A stretch of 57,504 nt of DNA from Enterococcus_E cecorum_B (lineage in GTDB: Bacteria > Bacillota > Bacilli > Lactobacillales > Enterococcaceae). Both the position numbers and the translations under genes were made by a program. The notes below the pieces were generated by a model, which worked only from the letters and a program-made list of their open reading frames with translations, did no database searches and was not told the DNA's origin. Shown piece after piece: positions 50,726 through 57,504 of this stretch; position 1 is the first letter of the stretch, and each line of letters begins with the position of its first letter. The stretch is from contig CAMMST010000010.1 in NCBI GenBank assembly GCA_946499615.1, positions 1 to 57,504 on the forward strand, in the 5' to 3' direction.

Positions 50726-50778
50726 CGGATATTCAGATTTGACAGTTTTAGCAATCAGTCTGGATATTCGATTTTTTT
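50726..50778 (+). terminator. Intrinsic terminator of spx
   Basis: CGGATATTCAGA and TCTGGATATTCG form a 12-bp stem with two wobble pairs, followed by a T run. Confidence 0.82.
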
Positions 50779-50892
50779 ACTGTTAACTCAAGGTTTGTTT
50801 CCCTTGGGTTGACGGGCGATGTGAAGATATTTTTCTTTACTTTTTGTGTACATACGTTAAAATATAGTTAGATGAAGAGAGGTGTAAACGAC

Positions 50893-51687
50893 ATGGAAGT
50901 AGAACATATTAATGATGATACGGTTCGCGTTTACATTCGTAGCGAAGATTTAGCCGAACGTGGCTTTACTTTTGTCGATCTTCTAGGTGGACATAAAGAG
51001 ATTGAGAATTTCTTTTATTCCATACTTGAAGAAGTTGACGTCGATAATCAATTCAGAGGTAGTGAGGCTGTCACATTCCAAGTGGTTCCTAAAGGGGACG
51101 GTTTGGATTTGTACATCTCCAAAAATATGACAATGGAAAAATTTTCCGAGCTACCGTTTTTACAAGAATTCGATTTACAACAAGCGAATGATTTTGACGT
51201 TGAAGACGTGGATGATGATGAAATCTTTGAAGTAGATGAAAAGACTGCGCATTTAAATGAACAATTAGAAGGAATGCCACGCTTTTTAGATTGGATGAAT
51301 CAAGTCACAGGTGGCAAGATGAATCAGCCATCTACAGAAGAGAACCAAGCAACACCAAAACACTTACCAACATCTGCGCCAAATAAAAAAGCGAAGAAGT
51401 TGCAATATGTCTTTATGTTTGAAGACTTTGAAGATATTATCGAAGTGTCAAGCAAGGTGAATGCAGTAGGATATAATTCAAGTATTTATCAACTGGGTGG
51501 TTTTTATGCTTTGGTGATAAATTATACTGATGAATATGCAGATCGTGAATTTATCGATACTGAAAATGCGGTTTTCAGAGAATTTGGAGTATTAACGCCA
51601 TTGACACAGGACGTTTTAGAAGAACATGGTCATGTGATAATGGATGACCACGCCATTACGCAAATCAAACGAATTTTTAACACTTAA
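50893..51687 (+). CDS. mecA: Adaptor protein MecA
   Basis: Delivers substrates to the ClpCP protease. The start at 50893 (MEVEHINDDTVRVYI) has AGAGGTG eight bases upstream. The 264-residue protein has the N-terminal substrate-binding domain (about 1-110) with an acidic stretch (EDVDDDEIFEVDEKT) after it and the C-terminal ClpC-binding domain (LQYVFMFEDFEDIIEVS onward). Spx is next to it, as in other Lactobacillales. Confidence 0.95.
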   Translation: MEVEHINDDTVRVYIRSEDLAERGFTFVDLLGGHKEIENFFYSILEEVDVDNQFRGSEAVTFQVVPKGDGLDLYISKNMTMEKFSELPFLQEFDLQQANDFDVEDVDDDEIFEVDEKTAHLNEQLEGMPRFLDWMNQVTGGKMNQPSTEENQATPKHLPTSAPNKKAKKLQYVFMFEDFEDIIEVSSKVNAVGYNSSIYQLGGFYALVINYTDEYADREFIDTENAVFREFGVLTPLTQDVLEEHGHVIMDDHAITQIKRIFNT

Positions 51688-51727
51688 GTAGATAATTTAG
51701 GTGCTTTAAAGTCATGAAACGCGAATA

Positions 51728-51766
51728 AAAAAAGATGCACAGCTTTTTGTTTTGTGCATCTTTTTT
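51728..51766. terminator. Bidirectional terminator between mecA and spxH
   Basis: AAAAAAGATGCAC and GTGCATCTTTTTT pair around a 13-base loop. Confidence 0.9.
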
Positions 51767-52358
51767 ATTTATAGGCGCGCCAATCTAAATAAGTAATTTT
51801 GCCACTTGTTTCAGGTTGGATAAATTCTGGTAGACGTTTGATATTATCCAAGCCTTCAATCAGATAGCCATATTTTTGATCGTATTGATAATTAAACCAA
51901 GTCAGTGTATCAACCGTTTTTACTTTCATCTCACAGGCTAGTTGTTGATCTTGTAAGAAAAGCTGCTTACATAAGTCCGACTGACGATCTTCAACAAACA
52001 TCTCAAAATCAGCTGACAATTCCCGAAAAACTTGATCAGCCAACTCAAAAGAATAGCCATCTTCCATACATCTTTGCATTTGACATAAAAATTGACGTGC
52101 ATATTTCTTTCCTTGAAGTTGTGCCGCTTTAAAATCTAAAGCTAAATGATAAGCCTCTTGGAAAGTGGTATTTTGCTGTTCAAGATGTAAAGGTAATTGA
52201 TGAACGCGTAAATAATCACGCACTATCTGTAAATTAACCAATGGAACCACTTGTAAATGAGCATTTTTGTGATATATTTGGCGAAAATAAGTAAAATAGG
52301 GCATTAATTGCGCCAAAGAAGATTCCAGAGGGTTAATAAAGAGATAAACCTCGTTCAA
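51765..52358 (-). CDS. spxH: ClpXP adaptor SpxH/YjbH-like protein (DsbA-fold)
   Basis: The 197-residue protein has the thioredoxin/DsbA-like fold of YjbH, the adaptor that brings Spx to ClpXP. The segment after the first strand (YLFINPLESSLAQ) has no CxxC, so it is not a redox enzyme. The start is a TTG at 52358, seven bases after GGAGGA; a TTG at 52373 is part of that site. It lies in the conserved block with spx, mecA and relQ. The adaptor role is inferred from the family. Confidence 0.85.
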   Translation of the reverse strand: MNEVYLFINPLESSLAQLMPYFTYFRQIYHKNAHLQVVPLVNLQIVRDYLRVHQLPLHLEQQNTTFQEAYHLALDFKAAQLQGKKYARQFLCQMQRCMEDGYSFELADQVFRELSADFEMFVEDRQSDLCKQLFLQDQQLACEMKVKTVDTLTWFNYQYDQKYGYLIEGLDNIKRLPEFIQPETSGKITYLDWRAYK

Positions 52359-52438
52359 AATATATTCCTCCAATACTACTAGCTACCTTCACTCTAACAA
52401 AACTTTTCTGAAAATGAAAATAAAAAGCTTGCATGTCT

Positions 52439-53011
52439 TTACACAATAGCCTCAAAAGCCCGCACGATTTTATTCTTAGCTGGCTGATAGCGAATGCCAA
52501 ATTCTGCCAATAAGTCAAGAAAATCTTGTTTTCCCTTACTTGCCTCACTGACTTCTAGTTCGAGCTCATAATCATGCTTTTTGCCGTACCAACTCTCATC
52601 TAAAGCTAATTCGCCAATTGGTAAGTCGATTTGAATACGGGCAGTCTTTAAGTCGGCTAATAAGCGAACTTGGTCTGGTTGGATACCTAGTTGCACTAAT
52701 TTTTGCGCCACACTGCCATGAGGTAAGATGGTTTTGGCTTGAAGTAAAGTTTGCGCTTGTTCCAAAGATAAGTGGTCGGTTGTCTCGAGTAGGCCATCTT
52801 TCAGGGGCGTTTTCAATGTACATTCCCCACCCGCTTCAAATGTCCGGATACGTAACCCACACTGTAGTTGCTTTAAGCGAAAATCAGGGGTGTCAAAATA
52901 ATAATTTTCCTGCACAAAGGCATTTTTCCCAGGTGCATATTTTGCTTTAATTGCAGTAAATTGCGTATTAGTTAATAAAGTTTTATATTCAATCTCGATT
53001 TGTTCTGTCAT
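52439..53011 (-). CDS. CYTH-domain protein (YjbK-like)
   Basis: The 190-residue protein begins MTEQIEIEYKTLL, with the EIEYK (ExExK) signature of CYTH/triphosphate tunnel metalloenzymes, which bind triphosphates. It lies upstream of relQ on the opposite strand, the usual neighbour in Firmicutes. The substrate is unknown; an alarmone or polyphosphate link is possible. The start is the second of two ATGs (53011), five bases after AAAGGTGG. Confidence 0.88.
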   Translation of the reverse strand: MTEQIEIEYKTLLTNTQFTAIKAKYAPGKNAFVQENYYFDTPDFRLKQLQCGLRIRTFEAGGECTLKTPLKDGLLETTDHLSLEQAQTLLQAKTILPHGSVAQKLVQLGIQPDQVRLLADLKTARIQIDLPIGELALDESWYGKKHDYELELEVSEASKGKQDFLDLLAEFGIRYQPAKNKIVRAFEAIV

Positions 53012-53173
53012 CATATCCACCTTTCTTCAAATGAATTATACAAAGAAGCAAGTCATTCGTCTAGTACACACAAATAGTGAAATTTTTCTTTTGGTTGCGT
53101 TTTTTTACACTATGGTTGAATCTTTTTGTATGTTATAATCAGAAGAGTGGACTTTTTAAAGGTAGGTGTGCAA

Positions 53174-53905
53174 ATGAATCGTAATTGGAATGATTTTTTA
53201 GCACCGTATGAACAAGCGGTGAGTGAATTAAAAGTAAAATTACGTGGCATTCGTAAACAATTTAGAGATCAAAAGCAACATGTACCGATAGAATTTGTGA
53301 CTGGGCGTGTAAAACCAGTTGAAAGTATTTTAGCTAAGTCACAATTACGTGGTATTCCTTTAGATCGTTTAGAAGAAGAGATGTCAGATATTGCTGGACT
53401 GCGCATTATGTGTCAGTTTGTAGAAGATATCCATACTGTTGTCGAATTATTACGGGCACGCAGAGATATGAAAGTGATTATCGAGCGTGATTATATAACA
53501 AATAAAAAAGCAAGTGGTTATCGTTCCTATCATTTGGTCATTGAATATCCGCTACAAATGGTGGATGGTGAAAAAACACTCTTAGCCGAAATTCAAATCC
53601 GTACCTTAGCGATGAACTTTTGGGCGACCATTGAACATTCACTGAACTATAAATATCAAGGCGTGTTCCCTGAAGAAATCGGCCAGCGTCTACAAAGAGC
53701 AGCCGAGGCAGCCTATTTGTTGGATGAGGAAATGTCAAGTATCCGAGAAGAAATCCAAGAAGCGCAAAGACTCTTTTCTCAAGGCATGCGAGGACCAGTA
53801 GAAACAACGACAAAGCTAGACCATGCTGACTTTGGTAGTCTCGATCAAGAATTAGAGCAAGATTTTCTAACCACAGGAGAAGAATCAGTAGAAAAAGAAG
53901 AATAG
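53174..53905 (+). CDS. relQ: Small alarmone synthetase RelQ (GTP pyrophosphokinase)
   Basis: Makes (p)ppGpp from ATP and GTP/GDP. The 243-residue protein is a synthetase domain only: RIMCQFVEDIHTVVELL, GYRSYHLVIEYPL and EIQIRTLAMNFWATIEHSLNYKY with the catalytic Glu. It lacks the HD hydrolase and C-terminal regulatory domains of long RSH enzymes; the acidic tail is slightly longer than in known RelQ. The start at 53174 (MNRNWNDFL) has AGGTAGG upstream. It is followed by nadK with ten bases between, as in Enterococcus and Bacillus. Confidence 0.94.
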   Translation: MNRNWNDFLAPYEQAVSELKVKLRGIRKQFRDQKQHVPIEFVTGRVKPVESILAKSQLRGIPLDRLEEEMSDIAGLRIMCQFVEDIHTVVELLRARRDMKVIIERDYITNKKASGYRSYHLVIEYPLQMVDGEKTLLAEIQIRTLAMNFWATIEHSLNYKYQGVFPEEIGQRLQRAAEAAYLLDEEMSSIREEIQEAQRLFSQGMRGPVETTTKLDHADFGSLDQELEQDFLTTGEESVEKEE

Positions 53906-53915
53906 GAGGGTGACT

Positions 53916-54722
53916 ATGCGGGTAGCGATTATTCATAATAAAGAAGCATTATCTTTAGAAGTAGCAGCAAAATTGCGTGAATTATTACAAAAGGCGCATT
54001 ACCAGCTCGACCAAGATGATCCTGAATTAGTCATTTCAGTAGGTGGCGATGGGACGTTATTATCGGCTTTCCACTTATATAATCATAAACTCGATCAAGT
54101 GCGCTTTTTAGGGGTGCATACGGGGCATTTGGGCTTTTATACAGATTGGCGTGATTATGAGTTAGATGAACTTGTGGATTCACTTTGTACGCAAGAGGAG
54201 AAGGCCATTAGCTATCCTTTGTTAGATGTGACGATTCATTATCGTAATGGTAAACCGAGCCAACATTTTCTCGCACTCAATGAATCAACTATCCGCCGTA
54301 GTACCCAAACCTTAGAGGCGGATGTCTATATTAAAGATGAATTATTTGAAAAGTTTCGTGGGGATGGTTTATCGGTCGCCACGCCAACTGGTTCAACCGC
54401 TTATAATAAAAGTATTGGTGGTGCCGTGTTACATCCTCGAATCAACGCGATGCAACTAACGGAGATTGCCTCATTAAATAATCGCGTCTTTCGTACATTA
54501 GGCTCGCCGATTGTTTTATCGCCGACTGAATGGATTGAATTAGACTTACCAGTAATCAATGATGAAACCCATTATACGATTACCATTGATCAGCTGGCTT
54601 TAGAGCGGACCCAAGTCAAATGTATTGTTTACAAAATAGCCAAAGAACGGATTCACTTCGCCTCGTATCGCCATACGCATTTTTGGCGACGTGTGCGTGA
54701 TTCCTTTATCGGAGAGGTTTAA
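53916..54722 (+). CDS. nadK: NAD kinase
   Basis: Phosphorylates NAD to NADP. The 268-residue protein has GGDGTLLSAFH, ALNESTIRRS and PTGSTAYNKSIGG. The start at 53916 (MRVAIIHNKEAL) lies six bases after AGGAGG; a GTG at 53910 is inside the site. It shares its stop base with the start of the following gene. Confidence 0.96.
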   Translation: MRVAIIHNKEALSLEVAAKLRELLQKAHYQLDQDDPELVISVGGDGTLLSAFHLYNHKLDQVRFLGVHTGHLGFYTDWRDYELDELVDSLCTQEEKAISYPLLDVTIHYRNGKPSQHFLALNESTIRRSTQTLEADVYIKDELFEKFRGDGLSVATPTGSTAYNKSIGGAVLHPRINAMQLTEIASLNNRVFRTLGSPIVLSPTEWIELDLPVINDETHYTITIDQLALERTQVKCIVYKIAKERIHFASYRHTHFWRRVRDSFIGEV

Positions 54723-55618
54723 TGCAATTTCAATATATTTATGAAAAAACAGCAGGCCAACAACTTAAATATTTTCTCAAAGAACAAGGAATTTCCAAAG
54801 GTTTATTAGCAAAAATTAAGTTTCAAGGGGGACAAATTGCGGTTAATGGCCGAATCGAAAACGTCTTATATCAACTCAAAGCACAGGATGTCGTGCAAAT
54901 TACAATTCCTGATGAAGGCGAGCATGAAACAGTGCTGCTTGATGAGACGCCGATTGATATTGTTTATGAAGATGCGCATATTTTGGTCGTCAATAAACCT
55001 GCCAATGTCGCAAGTATTCCGGCACAATATCATCCCAATGGTACGATGGCTAACCGCGTGAAAGCTTATTACAAACGCCAAAATTATGCCAATCAAGTCA
55101 TCCATGTCGTTACGAGATTAGATCGCGATACGTCTGGGTTGATGGTCTTTGCCAAACACGGATTTGCCCATGCCAAACTTGATGTCCAGTTGCGCAATAA
55201 GCAATTTGTGAAGAGATACCAAGCTTTAGTTACCGGTGAAATCGCGCAATTACAAAACCATGCATTAATTGATTTGCCGATTGCTAGAGACTATGATTCG
55301 CTATTAAAACGGAAAATTGATGACTCGGGTAAGCAAGCCAAGACCGAATACTGGTTAGAAAAACGCAACCAAGAGCTGGCTTTGGTTGATATTCAACTTC
55401 ATACCGGCCGTACCCATCAGATTCGGGTACATTTTGCAGCGATTGGTTGTCCATTACGTGGTGATGAATTATATGGTGGTCTAGTCGATGAAACGATGAA
55501 CCGTCAAGCCTTGCATTGTTACGAATTACAATTTACCCATCCTTTTACGCAAGAAGCTTTACACTTTACCCAAGCGCTACCCCAAGATATGGCAGATTTA
55601 GCGCAAACAATCAAATAA
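54722..55618 (+). CDS. RluA/RluD-family pseudouridine synthase
   Basis: The 298-residue protein has an N-terminal S4 RNA-binding domain (KEQGISKGLLAKIKFQGGQI) and a RluA-type catalytic domain with the active Asp in HVVTRLDRDTSGL and the HTGRTHQIRVHF motif. It modifies uridines in rRNA or tRNA; the exact site is not given by the sequence. ATG overlaps the nadK stop by one base, so translation is coupled. Confidence 0.93.
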   Translation: MQFQYIYEKTAGQQLKYFLKEQGISKGLLAKIKFQGGQIAVNGRIENVLYQLKAQDVVQITIPDEGEHETVLLDETPIDIVYEDAHILVVNKPANVASIPAQYHPNGTMANRVKAYYKRQNYANQVIHVVTRLDRDTSGLMVFAKHGFAHAKLDVQLRNKQFVKRYQALVTGEIAQLQNHALIDLPIARDYDSLLKRKIDDSGKQAKTEYWLEKRNQELALVDIQLHTGRTHQIRVHFAAIGCPLRGDELYGGLVDETMNRQALHCYELQFTHPFTQEALHFTQALPQDMADLAQTIK

Positions 55619-55699
55619 TGCGAATTTTTCGTGAGCAGTTAAATATTTAGCTGTCCACGAAAGATGTCGCCTAGATATAAGAAAAATGAGGTGAGAACA

Positions 55700-57070
55700 G
55701 TGGAAGAAACATTAGAACAAGAATTACAAAATCGTTTTGAACGTTTGAAAGAAGAATTACTTGCCAATGAGATTCAGGAATTTAGAAATGATTTTCTTGA
55801 GATGCACTACTATGAACAAGGACAATTCTACCAATCGCTGACAACCGAGGAACGTCTGATGCTATACTCTTTACTGTCTCCTAAAGAAATGGCGGATATG
55901 TTTGACGTCTTGGAAGAAGATAATGACAATATGAGTGATTATCTTGCGGAGATGCGTCCAAGTTATGCGGCCAACATGCTATCTGAGATGTATAGCGATA
56001 ATGCCGTGGATATCTTAAATACATTAGATAAAAAGCAAATGGCGATGTATTTATCTTTAATGGAAAAAGAAGTAGCGAGTGAAATCCGTGAATTATTACA
56101 TTATGAAGATGAAACCGCCGGATCTATTATGACAACCGAATATGTTTCGATTGTCGCAAATCAAACCGTGCGTTCGGCGATGTATGTCTTAAAATCAGAA
56201 GCCAACGTAGCCGAAACGATTTACTATATTTATGTTGTGGATGCTGAAGACCATTTAGTGGGGGTTATTTCCTTACGCGATTTGATTGTCAATGATGATG
56301 ATGCCTTGATTGCTGATGTGATGAGTGAACGGGTGCGAAGTGTGCATGTTGGTGATGACCAAGAAGATGTTGCGCAAACTTTCCGTGATTATGACTTCTT
56401 AGCTTTGCCGGTTGTTGATTATGAAGATCATTTAGTCGGAATTGTTACCGTCGACGATATCATTGACGTTATCGATGATGAAGCGACTGCCGATTACTCT
56501 GGTTTGGCGGCCGTTAACGTTGAAGAAGTGGACGAAAATCCCCTTAAAGCAGCCAGTCGTCGTTTACCTTGGTTGATTGCTCTGTTATTTTTAGGGATGA
56601 TTACGGCCACTATGATTAATCGCTACGAAGAATTAGTCAGTGAAGCCAGTATCTTAGCCGTATTTATTTCATTGATTACTGGTACTGCTGGGAATGCAGG
56701 GACCCAAGCACTAGCCGTAGCCGTTCGTCGTATTGCTATGCCCGAAGATAAAGACCGTCGTTTTTTATTGACCGTCATTAGCGAATTAATTACCGGGCTA
56801 ATTATCGGTTTGATTACTGGGATTGTGATTTTTGCCTTAGTCGCCGTTTGGAAACATAATCCGATTTTAGGTTTTGTCATTGGCATAGCGATGATGTGTG
56901 CCATTACCGTTGCCAACCTAGCTGGGACTTTTATTCCGATGTTAATGGATAAACTTGGCTTTGATCCGGCAGTAGCTAGTGGTCCATTTATCTCAACATT
57001 ATCTGACTTGACCAGTGTGTTGATTTATTTCAATATCGCCAGCCTTTTCATGCAGTACTTCATGAAATAA
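55700..57070 (+). CDS. mgtE: Magnesium transporter MgtE
   Basis: Mg-gated Mg channel of 456 residues: an N-domain (about 10-125), two CBS domains (about 130-270, MTTEYVSIVANQTVRSAMYVL and MSERVRSVHVGDD), and five membrane segments. The pore motif region is LAGTFIPMLMDKLGFDPAVASGP. The start is taken as GTG 55700 (MEETLEQELQNRF), four bases after GAGGTGAG; an ATG at 55664 has a weak site. No M-box riboswitch precedes it. Confidence 0.93.
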   Translation: MEETLEQELQNRFERLKEELLANEIQEFRNDFLEMHYYEQGQFYQSLTTEERLMLYSLLSPKEMADMFDVLEEDNDNMSDYLAEMRPSYAANMLSEMYSDNAVDILNTLDKKQMAMYLSLMEKEVASEIRELLHYEDETAGSIMTTEYVSIVANQTVRSAMYVLKSEANVAETIYYIYVVDAEDHLVGVISLRDLIVNDDDALIADVMSERVRSVHVGDDQEDVAQTFRDYDFLALPVVDYEDHLVGIVTVDDIIDVIDDEATADYSGLAAVNVEEVDENPLKAASRRLPWLIALLFLGMITATMINRYEELVSEASILAVFISLITGTAGNAGTQALAVAVRRIAMPEDKDRRFLLTVISELITGLIIGLITGIVIFALVAVWKHNPILGFVIGIAMMCAITVANLAGTFIPMLMDKLGFDPAVASGPFISTLSDLTSVLIYFNIASLFMQYFMK

Positions 57071-57093
57071 GCAACAAAATAATCGAACAGCCT

Positions 57094-57129
57094 AAGAAAG
57101 TACCTCATGCAAAGGGGCTTTCTTTTTTT
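57094..57129 (+). terminator. Intrinsic terminator of the relQ-mgtE operon
   Basis: AAGAAAG pairs with CTTTCTT, followed by a T run. Confidence 0.75.
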
Positions 57130-57504
57130 AGCTTATATCATAGAGTGCTTATCTATTTTGCAGAAAAAGCGTCTGAACAATCACAAATTTTTTTCTCAAA
57201 ATGACAGCGATGAATCGTGGGTATTTTGAGCTTTACAACGAAAAAATATTTATTGGATAGGTTTAGAGTGCCTATTTTTTTGCGAATTATATAACAAGTA
57301 TAATTGATTCAGTAAATTTCACGTTTTATGGATTTTTGTGAAAGAAATCAATTTATACAAAAAATTTCATTCTAAGTGAAAGAAGTTGATATTTTCTATG
57401 AATACTTTCGGGAATAGAATGGAAGGTGAATTATACTAGTAAGTGCAAAGGGGTTAAATAACACCCCTAAGCATTTACTAGTATTTTTTTATCCAAAAGG
57501 TGGT
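57130..57504 (+). other. Gene-free right end with three hairpins
   Basis: No gene is visible. Three structured spots are present: CTCAAAAT (57196) / ATTTTGAG (57222) with an inner CGAT/ATCG; ATAGG / CCTAT followed by a T run near 57256-57281 (terminator-like); and at 57433-57490 a long two-part hairpin ACTAGTAA-GTGC / GCAT-TTACTAGT enclosing AGGGGT / ACCCCT, followed by seven T. Confidence 0.6.
57433..57490 (+). terminator. Strong compound hairpin with T run at right edge
   Basis: TACTAGTAA with TTACTAGTA and AGGGGT with ACCCCT stack into one stem of about 20 bp with small internal bulges, followed by a run of seven T. What transcript it ends is unclear, because no gene precedes it for 360 bases. 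Confidence 0.75.

Noticed and set aside
55619..55699. M-box riboswitch before mgtE
   Set aside because: Only about 80 bases separate mgtE from the preceding gene and none of the M-box blocks is visible.
57380..57504. A T-box leader cut by the window end, suggested by the final AAAGGTGGT
   Set aside because: A strong terminator-like hairpin comes before this word, the reverse of T-box order, and no stem I or specifier features are convincing. The flank beyond the window would decide.
1..57504. Mobile elements, prophage genes, CRISPR arrays, tRNA or rRNA genes
   Set aside because: I saw no transposase or integrase protein, no regularly spaced repeats, and no tRNA-like or rRNA-like segment. 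The hairpin repeats are dispersed singly and lack protein genes.

Overview
The window is AT-rich chromosomal DNA from a low-GC Gram-positive bacterium of the Lactobacillales, most likely Enterococcus or a close relative (Enterococcaceae). The evidence is gene content and order: the spx - mecA - yjbH/yjbK - relQ - nadK - rluD - mgtE block, tatD - rnmV - rsmA, a THF riboswitch in front of folT, alsS-budA, a CiaRH-like two-component system, and AGGAGG-type ribosome binding sites with frequent GTG and TTG starts. I saw no rRNA or tRNA gene, transposase, phage gene or CRISPR array. The species call is an inference from memory of these families, not from a search.

Layout. 1-4439: minus-strand genes for YaaA, a lipase-like hydrolase and the acetoin operon alsS-budA. 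5218-10566: a CiaR/CiaH-like system (minus) divergent from a MacB-type ABC transporter and a secreted-type alpha/beta hydrolase; both plus-strand promoters carry a CiaR-like TTAAG direct repeat exactly 10 bp from the -10 box. 10637-19331: one-carbon, methionine and aromatic metabolism (a MetE-like methyltransferase, DAHP synthase, an MtaR/CpsY-like LysR regulator, metE-metF behind a Met-box palindrome). 19352-25381: metallophosphoesterase, tatD-rnmV-rsmA, a candidate free-standing small RNA, two ECF transporter S components (the second, FolT, behind a THF riboswitch) and two tandem small paralogous proteins. 25523-28992: a heterodimeric ABC exporter with one degenerate ATP site. 29353-36016: a secreted 3D-domain protein, an LCP enzyme, and a capsule-type tyrosine phosphatase/kinase regulatory module without any glycosyltransferase beside it. 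36397-42291: peptidase C26, OppA-type lipoprotein, lipoate ligase, EF-P and a CLC-family protein. 42345-49915: tRNA-modification-type methyltransferase with GIY-YIG protein, PlsC, an orphan LytTR regulator, SbcD-SbcC. 50285-57070: the Spx/MecA/SpxH/RelQ stress-control block, NAD kinase, pseudouridine synthase and MgtE.

The most unusual content is not protein-coding. A modular repeat family (six copies at 1-147, 5048-5216, 14086-14260, 23802-24110, 38744-38918 and 40788-40971) folds into long imperfect hairpins whose stem arms differ between copies but stay complementary. Most copies lie immediately after a stop codon, and two lie between the stop codon and the terminator, so they should be transcribed as 3' UTR structures. 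A second unexplained element is a promoter - structured RNA - terminator unit at 22824-23018 with a C-rich, Shine-Dalgarno-complementary loop. A third is three copies of TGACGAAC placed around the promoter of the LCP gene.

How the genes fit together: methionine genes and a putative methionine regulator sit within 9 kb; niacin-like and folate S components would share an ECF module encoded elsewhere; the cell-envelope genes (3D protein, LCP, CpsB/C/D, CiaRH-like system and targets) suggest envelope homeostasis; and Spx, its two ClpP-adaptor-type partners (MecA and SpxH) and the alarmone synthetase RelQ form a stress cluster.
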